A DNA stretch of 64,000 bases from Brevundimonas viscosa (GTDB lineage Bacteria > Pseudomonadota > Alphaproteobacteria > Caulobacterales > Caulobacteraceae). The stretch covers positions 620,001-684,000 of the forward strand of contig NZ_FOZV01000001.1 of assembly GCF_900116065.1 (NCBI RefSeq), in the 5' to 3' direction. This document shows positions 17,043 to 28,376 of the stretch, one piece after another. How positions within the stretch are numbered: the stretch's first letter is position 1; each line of letters opens with the position of its first letter. Under the pieces are notes generated by a model, which had not been told where the DNA came from, did not search any database, and was given only the letters and a program-made list of their open reading frames with translations. The position numbers were made by a program, and so were the translations under genes.

Positions 17043-17162
17043 AAGGGCGTCTCCGCGGGCTTGCCCTGCGCCGGCCGGGACCGGGCTCTTATGGTTGCGC
17101 TGCGGGTTACACGAGGGAACTCCACGGCTCAAACGTTTTAACCCCCGCCGCGGCCTCCCGGT

Positions 17163-17930
17163 TCAGTGCGGACCGGTAAGGCGGATCTCGAAGAGCGACG
17201 GCCAGTTCTTGCCGGTCACGAACAGGCGACGGCCGTCGGGGTCCCAGGCGACGCCGTTCAGGACGTCGTCAGCCGGGTTCATGCCGCGGCGATCGGGCAG
17301 CAGGCCGGAAAGGTCGACCACGCCGCGGACCTCGCCGGACGTGGGGTCGATGCGGACGAGGAAATCGGTCTGCCAGACGTTGGCGAACACCTCTCCGTCG
17401 ATCCATTCCAGCTCGTTGATCTTCGCGACCGGCCGGCCGCCGAGGGTGACGTCGACGCGGCCGGTCTCGGCGAACGTCTGCGGATCGAGAAAGCGGAGAA
17501 CCGGCGTGCCGTCCGACAGGATCAGCCGAAGCCCGTCGTCGGTCAGGCCCCAGCCCTCGCCCGCGTAGGTGAACTCGCCCAAGGGTTCGAGATCGTCGGC
17601 GTCCCAGACGAAGCCCCTCCCGCTGCGCCAGGTGAGGGTGAAGACCTGGCCGGCGATCTCGGTCAGGCCCTCGCCGAAGAGCGTCGGGTCCAGCTCGCGC
17701 CGCTGCAGCACGCCCCCGTCCTCCAGCCGCACTCGCCGGACGGTGGACGGATACCTGCCGGTGCTTTCCAGCAGTTGACCGTTCCGCCAGGCGAGGCCCT
17801 GGGTGAAGGCGCCGGGATCGTGCGGCCACTCCCGCACTACCTCGTAGCCGTAGACCGGCACGGGCGCCGGCGCGGGGGTGGCCGTCGGATCGGCCAGAAG
17901 CAGACTCGCGAGGACGGCGAGCCCGCTCAC
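17163..17930 (-). CDS. Glutaminyl-peptide cyclotransferase
   Basis: A 255-residue protein, GTG start, with a short signal peptide. It reads as a beta-propeller glutaminyl cyclase, which converts N-terminal Gln to pyroglutamate: VREWPHDPGAFTQGLAW, STGRYPSTVRR, FGEGLTEIAGQVFTLTW and INELEWIDGEVFANVW are the conserved blade motifs, and DDVLNGVAWDPDGRRLFVTG closes the domain. Probably periplasmic. It starts one base after the terC stop, so the two genes are likely co-transcribed. Its natural substrates are unknown. Confidence 0.9.
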   Translation of the reverse strand: MSGLAVLASLLLADPTATPAPAPVPVYGYEVVREWPHDPGAFTQGLAWRNGQLLESTGRYPSTVRRVRLEDGGVLQRRELDPTLFGEGLTEIAGQVFTLTWRSGRGFVWDADDLEPLGEFTYAGEGWGLTDDGLRLILSDGTPVLRFLDPQTFAETGRVDVTLGGRPVAKINELEWIDGEVFANVWQTDFLVRIDPTSGEVRGVVDLSGLLPDRRGMNPADDVLNGVAWDPDGRRLFVTGKNWPSLFEIRLTGPH

Positions 17931-17931
17931 C

Positions 17932-18774
17932 TCAGACCCCCGGTTCGGCGGTCTCGCGGCGATTGAGCTCGGCCTGGCGAGCCTCTTCCGCGCGGGCCTT
18001 CCTCTCGGCGCCGGCGCGGCCCCACATGTTGAGCGCCTCGACCAGGGCCGAGAAGGCCATGGCGGCGTAGATGTAGCCCTTGGGCACGTGGACGCCGAAG
18101 CCGTCGGCGATCAGCACGGCGCCGATCATCAGCAGGAAGCCGAGCGCCAGCATCACCACGGTCGGGTTCTTCTCGATGAAGTTGGCCAGCGGGTCGGCGG
18201 CCAGCAGCATGACGGTGACGGCGGCGATTACCGCGACCACCATGATCGGGATGTGATCGGTCATGCCGACGGCGGTCAGGATCGAGTCGATCGAGAACAC
18301 CAGGTCCAGCAGGATGATCTGGAAGATCGCCGCGCCCATGTTGTTGATGACCGCATTCTTCGCGTCCATCACGTCGTGGGTCGGTTTCGGATCGACGGCG
18401 TGGTGGACTTCCTTGGTGGCCTTCCAGACCAGGAAAAGGCCGCCGGCGATGAGGATCAGGTCGCGCCAGCTGAAGGCGGTCTCGAAGGCCGGCTCGCCAT
18501 GCTCGCCCAGCGGACCGACGAGGCCCAGATCGATCACCGGCGCGGTCAGGCCGACGATCCAGCCGATGGTCATCAGCAGCGCCAGGCGCATGATCAGGGC
18601 CAGGCCGATGCCGATCCGCCGCGTGCGCTGGCGTTGCTCGGGGGGCAGCTTGTTCGACAGGATCGAGATGAAGACCAGGTTGTCGATCCCCAGCACCACC
18701 TCCATGACCACCAGGGTTACCAGCGCCGCCCATGCGGCCGGGTCGGAGAAGAGCGGGATGATGCTGTCGAACAT
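17932..18774 (-). CDS. TerC-family integral membrane protein
   Basis: A 280-residue membrane protein starting at 18774; the frame stays open far upstream, but the hydrophobic protein starts here with [15 protein letters not shown]. The family motifs [11 protein letters not shown] and [15 protein letters not shown] supply the conserved Asp residues inside TM helices. About seven TM segments are visible, with a hydrophilic loop around [17 protein letters not shown]. Members are linked to tellurite resistance and, more recently, metal (Mn2+) export to secreted proteins. Its partner here is a glutaminyl cyclase gene; no ter genes are nearby. Confidence 0.9.
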   Translation of the reverse strand: MFDSIIPLFSDPAAWAALVTLVVMEVVLGIDNLVFISILSNKLPPEQRQRTRRIGIGLALIMRLALLMTIGWIVGLTAPVIDLGLVGPLGEHGEPAFETAFSWRDLILIAGGLFLVWKATKEVHHAVDPKPTHDVMDAKNAVINNMGAAIFQIILLDLVFSIDSILTAVGMTDHIPIMVVAVIAAVTVMLLAADPLANFIEKNPTVVMLALGFLLMIGAVLIADGFGVHVPKGYIYAAMAFSALVEALNMWGRAGAERKARAEEARQAELNRRETAEPGV

Positions 18775-18959
18775 GTGCGGGTCCTGGAGATCCGGTCTGG
18801 AATGCGCCTGATACAGCGCCGGTTGCGTTGGCGGCAATGCACGAAGCGGGCGGGCGGCGTCCGGGGAGCGGGAAAATGCCGCAGCCCAAGGGGGCGATTC
18901 CCCGTGGCGGTTCAACCGGAGCAGGTCCAGGGTGCGGCGTCTGTCACGCGAAGCGCCGT

Positions 18960-19262
18960 ATGCACGTCCGCCGGCTCCTCTCCCTCGTCCTGATGCTCGG
19001 CATGCTGATGCTGGGCGCCCCGGCGGTCGCCATGAGCGCTCCGGCGCACCATCCGGCGCCGGCCGACTGCGCACCGGAGACAACCGACAAGTCCTCGCCC
19101 GCCTGCATCCAGATCTGCGCCACGCGCACGGTCTGCCCGCCGGCGCCGGTTCCGGCCGGCGCCGCGGCTCCGCCGGCCGCAAAGCTCGCCGTCGCGCCCC
19201 CGGCTGACGACCGGATCGCCGGCCGCTCCCTCGGACCCGAACCGCCTCCGCCCCGGAGCTGA
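18960..19262 (+). CDS. Small secreted Cys/His/Pro protein
   Basis: A 100-residue protein with a strong signal peptide ([20 protein letters not shown]). The mature part has a His pair, the Cys cluster [20 protein letters not shown] and TVCPP, then a Pro/Ala-rich tail. The four Cys residues suggest disulfides or metal binding; I recall similar short proteins near copper-resistance genes but cannot name the family. The ribosome binding site is weak. The next gene, 50 bases downstream, encodes another Cys-rich secreted peptide, so they may act together. Confidence 0.55.
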   Translation: MHVRRLLSLVLMLGMLMLGAPAVAMSAPAHHPAPADCAPETTDKSSPACIQICATRTVCPPAPVPAGAAAPPAAKLAVAPPADDRIAGRSLGPEPPPPRS

Positions 19263-19312
19263 ATGCGTCTGCACGACTGCAAACCATTCAATTCTGAAAA
19301 TCGGAGACTGAC

Positions 19313-19522
19313 ATGAAACGCGTTCTCACCCTGGCCGCGCTGGCCCTGACCATGTCCGGCGGCGCCGCCCTGGCGGCCGAGCCGGGCGCCGTGGCGCAAC
19401 TGGCCCACAGCTGCTGCGAGCTGCTCGCCGCCTGCTGCGACGCCTGCGTCGAGTGCTGCAAGGCCTGCGTCGAGTGCCTCGGCGACTGCGCCGATCACTG
19501 CGCCGGCCACGGCGGCCACTGA
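19313..19522 (+). CDS. Cys-rich secreted peptide, likely metal-binding
   Basis: A 69-residue protein preceded by GGAG. The signal peptide ends near GGAALAAEPG. The mature peptide of about 48 residues has eleven Cys and four His, with Cys residues as doublets and singles at two-to-five-residue spacing (SCCELLAACC, DACVECC, KACVECLGDC, ADHCAGHGGH). The spacing would place Cys along faces of a helix, as in the Csp copper-storage four-helix proteins, but it is far shorter. A terminator follows 15 bases after the stop. Metal (copper or zinc) binding is inference from composition. Confidence 0.7.
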   Translation: MKRVLTLAALALTMSGGAALAAEPGAVAQLAHSCCELLAACCDACVECCKACVECLGDCADHCAGHGGH

Positions 19523-19537
19523 CGGCTGACCGAGGGA

Positions 19538-19570
19538 GGGCGTCCGGTCCGTCGGGCCGGACGCCCTTTT
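19538..19570 (+). terminator. Rho-independent terminator
   Basis: GGGCGTCCGG (19538-19547) pairs perfectly with CCGGACGCCC (19557-19566) across a 9-base loop and is followed by TTTT. It ends the Cys-rich gene pair and sits just before the convergent phosphatase gene. Confidence 0.88.
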
Positions 19571-19573
19571 CGT

Positions 19574-20437
19574 TCAGGGCGCTGCGACCCGCAGGTCGGC
19601 GACCACCGGGAAGTGGTCGGAAATGACCCGCCCGCTGAAGGAGTCGGTGAGCACCCCGAACCGCTCGACGGCGACGCCGGGTCCGACGAACACGTGATCG
19701 ATGGCCACGCCGTCGTTGTCCTTCGTGACGTCGAAGGCGTTGAAGGTGCCGGCCGGGCCGAAGACGACCGGGCTGAGGCCGCGGGCGTCGGCCAGGCCGG
19801 AGGCGATGATGCGCTGCCAGGGCGGCGTGCCCGGGCCGGTGTTGAAGTCGCCCATCAGCACGACCCGCGCCGTCTCGCCGTCGACCACGGCCGGGGTCAG
19901 GCGCGACACCAGCACGGCGCACTGCTCGCGCGCCTCTTCGCCCACATGATCGAAGTGGGTGTTGCGCACATCCAGCAGGCCGCCGTCGCGCCGGTCGCGC
20001 AGCACCACGCGCGTGACGGTGCGGGGATAGGCGGCGTCCCAGCCCTTCGACGGAACCTCCGGCGTGGGCGAGCACCAGAAGGTGTCGACGCTGACCCGAT
20101 CGTAGCGATCACGCTTCCAGAAGACGGTGGTGGTCTCGCCGACGGGGCCGCCGTCGTCGCGGCCGAGGCCGTAGCGGTCGTAGCCGGGCAGGCGGTCGGC
20201 CAGATACCCGACCATGGCGGAATGCGCCTCCTGCACGCCGAGGATGTCGGGGTCGAGGAAGGCGATCTGGGCGGCCATGTGCGGCCGCCGTTCGTCCCAG
20301 GTCGGGGTGTCGGTGGGGACGTCGACCCGGATGTTGTAGCTCATCACCCGGAAGCCGGGCTCGTGGCCCCGGGCGGCGGGGGCGAGCGCCAGCAGGGCGA
20401 GGGCGAGGAGGAGCGGCAGGGTGCGGGCGAATGGCAT
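19574..20437 (-). CDS. Secreted endonuclease/exonuclease/phosphatase-family protein
   Basis: A 287-residue protein with a signal peptide (LPLLLALALLALAPAARG). The EEP fold motifs are in order: MSYNIRVD, ILGVQEAHSAMVGYLADRL (metal-binding Glu), LLDVRNTHFDHVG (catalytic His), VVLMGDFNTGPG (Asp and Asn), and IDHVFVG with ISDHFPVVADL (final Asp-His). The order resembles phosphodiesterases acting on sugars, phospholipids or nucleic acids; the substrate cannot be told. Probably periplasmic or secreted. No operon partner. Confidence 0.87.
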   Translation of the reverse strand: MPFARTLPLLLALALLALAPAARGHEPGFRVMSYNIRVDVPTDTPTWDERRPHMAAQIAFLDPDILGVQEAHSAMVGYLADRLPGYDRYGLGRDDGGPVGETTTVFWKRDRYDRVSVDTFWCSPTPEVPSKGWDAAYPRTVTRVVLRDRRDGGLLDVRNTHFDHVGEEAREQCAVLVSRLTPAVVDGETARVVLMGDFNTGPGTPPWQRIIASGLADARGLSPVVFGPAGTFNAFDVTKDNDGVAIDHVFVGPGVAVERFGVLTDSFSGRVISDHFPVVADLRVAAP

Positions 20438-20705
20438 GCAGGGTTCCCCGGGAAAGGCGGCCGCCGCATCCTGGCCTGCCGGAGGTCGCGGCGGCCACGC
20501 AATTCCGGTTACTCCGGCGCGCCCGGTGCGGCCTGCTGCCTCGGTTGCGGTTTGGGGGCGCGGGTGCTATCAGGCGCCCGGCTTAGGCCGAGGGCGCGTC
20601 GCAAGGCGCGTCCCCGGCGTGCTTTCTTCAAGCATTTCAGGCCTTTGATCGGGGCGAACCCGCCGCCGGTCCTAACCCGAACGCTAACCCGCGCGGACCT
20701 TGTAA

Positions 20706-22843
<2,138 letters not shown>

Positions 22844-22875
22844 GACCGGACCGGATAGCGAGAGAGTAGCGCCGG

Positions 22876-23754
22876 ATGGCCAGCCTCAAGGAAATGCGCA
22901 ATCGGATCGGAAGCGTGAAGTCCACGCAGAAGATCACGAAAGCCCTGAACATGGTCGCCGCGGCCAAGCTGAAGCGCGCCCAGGAGCAGGCCGAGAGCGC
23001 GCGTCCCTACGCCCGCAAGATGGCGGCCGTGATCGCCAACCTGGCGGCCGGCGTCTCCGGCGACGGCGCGCCGAAGCTGCTGGCCGGCACCGGCCGCGAC
23101 CAGAAGCACCTGATCGTCGTCGCCACCGGCGACAAGGGTCTGGCGGGCGGCTTCAACACCAACGTCATCCGGGCCGCGCGCGAGCGCATCAAGGGCCTGC
23201 TCGACGACGGCAAGGACGTCCGCATTGTCGCCGTGGGCCGCAAGGTCCGCGACGGCCTGGCGCGCATCTACGGCGACCGCATCGTGCGCACCTTCGAGAT
23301 GTCGGAGCACAAGACCATCGGCCTGCCCGCCGCCGAGCCGGTGGCGCAGCTGATCGCCGAGGAGTTCGAGGCCGGCAACGCCGACGTTGTGACCCTGTTC
23401 TACAGCCGCTTCCAGTCGGTCATCTCGCAGGTGCCGACGCCGAAGCAGCTGATCCCCGCGGTGGTCGACGGCGACGCCCCGCCGATCGACCTGAACGGCG
23501 CGGTCTACGACTACGAGCCGTCCGAGGAAGAGATCCTCGAGACCCTGCTGCCGCGCAACATCACCACCCAGATCCTGGCCGCCCTGTACGAGAACCAGGC
23601 CAGCTTCTTCGGGGCCCAGATGGGCGCCATGGACAACGCCACGCGCAACGCGGGCGACCTGATCAACAGCCTGACCCTGCAGTACAACCGCAAGCGCCAG
23701 GCCCAGATCACCACCGAACTGATCGAGATCATCGCCGGCGCGGAAGCGCTCTGA
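22876..23754 (+). CDS. atpG: F1 ATP synthase gamma subunit
   Basis: A 292-residue central-stalk subunit. It starts [20 protein letters not shown], forming the N-terminal half of the coiled coil, and ends with the conserved [20 protein letters not shown] and [18 protein letters not shown]. Rotation of this subunit couples proton flow to ATP synthesis. It stands between atpA and atpD. Confidence 0.99.
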   Translation: MASLKEMRNRIGSVKSTQKITKALNMVAAAKLKRAQEQAESARPYARKMAAVIANLAAGVSGDGAPKLLAGTGRDQKHLIVVATGDKGLAGGFNTNVIRAARERIKGLLDDGKDVRIVAVGRKVRDGLARIYGDRIVRTFEMSEHKTIGLPAAEPVAQLIAEEFEAGNADVVTLFYSRFQSVISQVPTPKQLIPAVVDGDAPPIDLNGAVYDYEPSEEEILETLLPRNITTQILAALYENQASFFGAQMGAMDNATRNAGDLINSLTLQYNRKRQAQITTELIEIIAGAEAL

Positions 23755-25347
<1,593 letters not shown>

Positions 25348-25349
25348 GC

Positions 25350-25619
25350 ATGGCCGGCAAGCTGAGCTTCTCGCTGGTGTCGCCGGAACGCGAGGTCTAC
25401 TCGGGCCTCGTGGACCAGGTCGACGCGCCGGGCGTCGAGGGCGACTTCGGCGTCCTGGCCGACCACGCGCCGTTCATGACCGCCCTGCGCGAAGGCGTGG
25501 TCACGGTCATCGACGGCGGCTCGCGCCGCCGGTTCGAGGTGCACGGCGGCTTCGCCGACGTCACCCCGGCCGGCCTGACCATCCTGGCCGAACAGGCCTC
25601 GGAAGTCGCGGCGGCCTGA
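25350..25619 (+). CDS. atpC: F1 ATP synthase epsilon subunit, short form
   Basis: An 89-residue epsilon subunit. It contains the N-terminal beta-sandwich only: MAGKLSFSLVSPEREVYSG, VEGDFGVLADHAPFMTALR and FEVHGGFADVTPAGLTILAE. The C-terminal helical hairpin, which inhibits ATP hydrolysis in E. coli, is absent; typical full-length subunits have 130-140 residues. Short versions occur in this group. It starts two bases after atpD and is followed by a strong terminator. Confidence 0.97.
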   Translation: MAGKLSFSLVSPEREVYSGLVDQVDAPGVEGDFGVLADHAPFMTALREGVVTVIDGGSRRRFEVHGGFADVTPAGLTILAEQASEVAAA

Positions 25620-25644
25620 TCCCGACAGGGTCGCTAAAGATCAG

Positions 25645-25677
25645 GGCCGGCGGAGCAGCAGCTTCGCCGGCCTTTTT
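25645..25677 (+). terminator. Rho-independent terminator of atpHAGDC
   Basis: GGCCGGCG (25645-25652) pairs with CGCCGGCC (25665-25672) across a 12-base loop, followed by five T. It lies 25 bases after the atpC stop. Confidence 0.9.
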
Positions 25678-25770
25678 CCTGCCGATGGCCCCGCTTGACC
25701 CTCCCGCGCGAGGCCCTAGATAGCCCCGGAAAGACGAGGCCACGTCCTCGCCCCGCTGCGCGGGCCAAGT

Positions 25771-25784
25771 CCGGGACGGCCCGG
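25771..25784 (+). promoter_or_regulatory. GC hairpin with ACGG loop before the SMR gene
   Basis: CCGGG-ACGG-CCCGG forms a perfect 5-bp stem with an ACGG tetraloop ten bases before the AGGAGG ribosome binding site. Guanidine-II (mini-ykkC) riboswitches upstream of SugE-type genes use two hairpins with ACGR loops. The second expected hairpin with an ACGR loop was not found, so this may be chance. Confidence 0.25.
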
Positions 25785-25806
25785 CCCTTTGCGAGGAGGG
25801 CCGCGC

Positions 25807-26136
25807 GTGGCCTGGACCTATCTGATCATCGCCGGACTGCTGGAAATCGTCTGGGCCTATTTCATGAAGCAGTCGGCGGGCTTCACCCGCCTTTGGCCCA
25901 GCGTGGCGACGCTGGCCTTCATGGGCGTCAGCTTCGCCCTGCTGTCGCTGGCCATGAAGAGCCTGCCGATGGGCACCGCCTATGTGGTGTGGACCGGCAT
26001 CGGGGCTGTGGGCGCCTTCATCGTCGGCGTGATATTCCTCGGCGAGCACCTGAGCCCGCTGCGCGTGCTGGCGGCCCTGCTGGTGCTGGCCGGGCTGGTG
26101 CTGTTCCGGCTGGCGCCGGGCGGAGAGGCGCACTGA
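25807..26136 (+). CDS. SMR-family small multidrug/guanidinium exporter (SugE-type)
   Basis: A 109-residue protein with four TM helices. The start is a GTG at 25807 with AGGAGG seven bases upstream. The first helix (YLIIAGLLEIVWAYFMKQS) contains the essential membrane Glu of the SMR family, and the motifs LSLAMKSLPMGTAYVVWTG and GEHLSPLRVLAALLVLAG are typical. The SAGFTRLWPS segment favours the SugE/Gdx subgroup, which exports guanidinium, over EmrE drug pumps. It is a single-gene unit. Confidence 0.85.
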   Translation: MAWTYLIIAGLLEIVWAYFMKQSAGFTRLWPSVATLAFMGVSFALLSLAMKSLPMGTAYVVWTGIGAVGAFIVGVIFLGEHLSPLRVLAALLVLAGLVLFRLAPGGEAH

Positions 26137-26146
26137 GGGCGCTTGT

Positions 26147-26206
26147 CCGGCCGCACCCCCTCCACCATGCTTCGCATGGTCCCCCTCCCCCACGAGGGGG
26201 AGGAAT
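26147..26206. repeat. REP-like palindromic intergenic repeat
   Basis: The stretch reads as two hairpins: CACCATGC/GCATGGTC around TTC, and CCCCCTCCCCC/GGGGGAGG around a CACGA loop. The CCCCCTCCACC...GGTCCCCCTCC form is a dispersed intergenic element I recall from Caulobacteraceae genomes. It sits between the SMR gene and the DUF1272 gene. Confidence 0.65.
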
Positions 26207-26216
26207 GAGGCTTCCC

Positions 26217-26462
26217 ATGCTCGAGCTCCGTCCCAACTGCGAGTGCTGCGACCGCGACCTGCCGTTCGACAGCCCGGACGCCCGGATCTGCACCTTCGAA
26301 TGCACCTTCTGCGCGGCCTGCGCCGAAGGGACGCTGAAGGGCGTCTGCCCCAACTGCGGCGGGAACTTCGTGGCGCGGCCGATCCGGCCGGCGCGGCTGA
26401 TGGCGAAATATCCGGCGTCGACGACGCGGGTGGTGAAGCCCGGCGGGTGCAAGGCGGCGTGA
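26217..26462 (+). CDS. DUF1272 zinc-finger-like protein
   Basis: An 81-residue protein beginning MLELRPNCECCDRDLP. The Cys residues form paired knuckles (CECC, CTFECTFCAAC and CPNCGG), a pattern characteristic of DUF1272 and probably binding two zinc ions. The C-terminal third is basic. An in-frame ATG four codons upstream is too close to the GGGGGAGG of the repeat element to use it well, so I chose 26217. Function is unknown; the zinc-binding reading is inference from the Cys pairs. Confidence 0.85.
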   Translation: MLELRPNCECCDRDLPFDSPDARICTFECTFCAACAEGTLKGVCPNCGGNFVARPIRPARLMAKYPASTTRVVKPGGCKAA

Positions 26463-26495
26463 CGGCTTTCCTTCTTCCGACGGGAGAAAGGGCAG

Positions 26496-26969
26496 CTACA
26501 CCACCAGCGGCGCGAAGGCGGCCACGACCTGTTCGTAGGCCTTGCGCTTGAACGGCACGATGAGGTCCGGCGCCTCGTCGAGGCGGCCCCAGCGCCAGGC
26601 GTCGAACTCGATCTCGGCGTGCTGCTCCAGGTCGATCTCGGACTCCTCGCCGGTGAAGCGGAAGGCGAACCATTTCTGCTTCTGGCCCTGCCACCCCCGG
26701 GCCTGCTTCGTGCCGCCGTAGTCGGCGGGGAAGTCGTAGGCGATCCACTGCTGGATCTCGGCCAGCGGCTCGGCGGAGACGACGCCGGTCTCCTCGGCCA
26801 GCTCGCGCCGGGCCGCGGCCTCGTAATCCTCGCCCTCGTCGACGCCGCCTTGCGGAAACTGCCAGCAGTGCGGCTCGGGCGTCCCCGCCCGCCGCCCGTA
26901 CCAGACCCGCCCGTCCGGATGGAACAGCACGACGCCGACGTTGGGGCGATGGTGGGGGAAGTCGGTCAT
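26496..26969 (-). CDS. rppH: RNA pyrophosphohydrolase
   Basis: A 157-residue Nudix hydrolase that removes pyrophosphate from the 5' end of mRNAs, exposing them to RNase E decay. It has the RppH hallmarks: YRPNVG-type start (HHRPNVGVVLF), WYGRRAGTPEPHCWQFPQGG, the Nudix box with ARRELAEETG, and WFAFRFTGEESEIDL. It is the last gene of the obgE-to-rppH minus-strand series, separated from yibQ by a palindromic repeat. Confidence 0.95.
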   Translation of the reverse strand: MTDFPHHRPNVGVVLFHPDGRVWYGRRAGTPEPHCWQFPQGGVDEGEDYEAAARRELAEETGVVSAEPLAEIQQWIAYDFPADYGGTKQARGWQGQKQKWFAFRFTGEESEIDLEQHAEIEFDAWRWGRLDEAPDLIVPFKRKAYEQVVAAFAPLVV

Positions 26970-26973
26970 GGAG

Positions 26974-27081
26974 GGGCTAGGTGCTAGGTGCTAGGTTCCA
27001 GGGACTGGGGAGCAAGAGAGCGTGAGACGCCGGGCACAACGCGTCTTTCCCCTAGCACCTAGCCCCTAGCACCTAGAACCT
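26974..27081. repeat. Long palindromic element with heptamer arms
   Basis: The left arm (about 26979-27000) is a run of GGTGCTA heptamers and the right arm (about 27052-27081) is a run of the complementary TAGCACC/TAGCCCC heptamers. Between them AGACGC (27025-27030) pairs with GCGTCT (27041-27046). The unit is about 105 bp and fills the rppH-yibQ gap, overlapping the yibQ stop codon. A related element lies at 47658-47802. Confidence 0.8.
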
Positions 27082-28270
27082 ATCTTCCCGGCCGGTTCGC
27101 CATGGCCGAGGCCGGCGCCAGTTGCAGGCCGCGGGCGTCGAGGCCGGCGGCCCAGCGGGCGACCGCCTCGACCGTCACCGGATAGCTGAAGCCTGAGCCC
27201 ATGGCCTGGCCGCGCGCCTTGGCCAGCGCCTCCAGCGCGTTGAGCTGGCCGACGATGGCGGCGGGCGACTGCTGCTCGTCGATGATGCGGTTGGCGCTGG
27301 CCCGGGCCCAGGCGCCCCGGCTGCGGCTCATCGAGCCGTCGTCGAGGAAGGCGACGCCCCGCTGCCGCAGAAGCCCGGTGAAGGCGGTCATGCCCGCCTC
27401 AGAGCCGGCGAAGCGGTCGCCCAGATAGTTGGTGACGCCGAAGTAGCCGGTGGCGCGGCTGAGCAGCCAGTTCAGCTTCGCCTCGATCTCGGCCGGTTCG
27501 GCCGAAGCCAGCAGGGTGTAGGGGCCGGGGTCGTTGGCGGGGTAGCCGGTCGGCTCCATCGGAATCTCGATCATCACCTCGTGGCCCTGGGCGCGGGCGA
27601 GGTCGATCCAGCCCTGCAGGCCCTCGGCGTAGGGGACGAAGCTGAGCGTCACCTCGGCCGGCAGGCGTTCGATGGCGGCGCGGGTGGTGGTCGGGTTCAG
27701 ACCCAGGCCGCCGACGATCAGGGCTACGCGCGGCTTGCCGTTGGACTGGAACGGGCGGGCGTAGGCCTGGGCCGGGACCCGGCCGTCGGGGGCGATGCGC
27801 GGCAGCGGACCGTCGGGTCCGGGCTGGTGCAGGCCGGCGATGGGAGCGGCCGTCAGCGGCCGCGCGGCGACCCGCGGCGCGGTCACCGGGGCGCCGTCTC
27901 CGGACACCGTCGCCCCGTCGGGCAGGGTGATGACGGCCTCGCCCAGCAGGGCCGGATCGCTCTCGCCGGTCAGGTCGGCGTAGACGCCGCCGGCGTCCAT
28001 GGAGAAGGCCTCGAGGCCGGTGGGTGTGGGCGCAGGCGCCGGCGCATGGCGCTCCAGCGCGACCCGGGCGGAAGGCGCTCCGGCGCGCGGATCTCCGAGG
28101 ACCGTGACGAACAGGCCGGCGGCCGCGAGGAGCAGCAGGCCGGCCCCGGCGACGGCGACGGGGGGCTTCTTCACGAAACGGCCGACGCGGGCCAGCCGGT
28201 CGCGCAGGGCGATCCGGGCCGGCGGCGTTCCGGCGGTGGCGGCGAGAACGGACTGGCGCTTTGCGAACAT
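27080..28270 (-). CDS. Divergent polysaccharide deacetylase family protein
   Basis: A 396-residue protein with a cytoplasmic N-terminus, one TM helix (PPVAVAGAGLLLLAAAGLFV), a Pro/Ala-rich linker and a C-terminal NodB-like domain of the YibQ type. Visible motifs are VALIVGGLGLNPTTTRAAIE, LSFVPYAEG, EVMIEIPMEPTGYP and FLDDGSMSRS. The metal-binding His residues of active deacetylases are largely not in canonical form. It follows ctpA, as in many proteobacteria where envC, ctpA and yibQ are adjacent, pointing to a peptidoglycan-related role. Confidence 0.87.
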   Translation of the reverse strand: MFAKRQSVLAATAGTPPARIALRDRLARVGRFVKKPPVAVAGAGLLLLAAAGLFVTVLGDPRAGAPSARVALERHAPAPAPTPTGLEAFSMDAGGVYADLTGESDPALLGEAVITLPDGATVSGDGAPVTAPRVAARPLTAAPIAGLHQPGPDGPLPRIAPDGRVPAQAYARPFQSNGKPRVALIVGGLGLNPTTTRAAIERLPAEVTLSFVPYAEGLQGWIDLARAQGHEVMIEIPMEPTGYPANDPGPYTLLASAEPAEIEAKLNWLLSRATGYFGVTNYLGDRFAGSEAGMTAFTGLLRQRGVAFLDDGSMSRSRGAWARASANRIIDEQQSPAAIVGQLNALEALAKARGQAMGSGFSYPVTVEAVARWAAGLDARGLQLAPASAMANRPGR

Positions 28271-28376
28271 GGACCGTGTGGACGCTCGAAGGCGGGGCCG
28301 CGTGGGCGGACCCCTTCGACGCTCACCTTGCCCAACCCCGGTTAAGAAAGCCTAACGGGGCGTTAGCCATGCCTTA

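Noticed and set aside
27021-27050. AGACGC/GCGTCT hairpin as an independent terminator
   Set aside because: It has a T-run only in the direction with no upstream gene; better seen as the centre of the palindromic repeat element.
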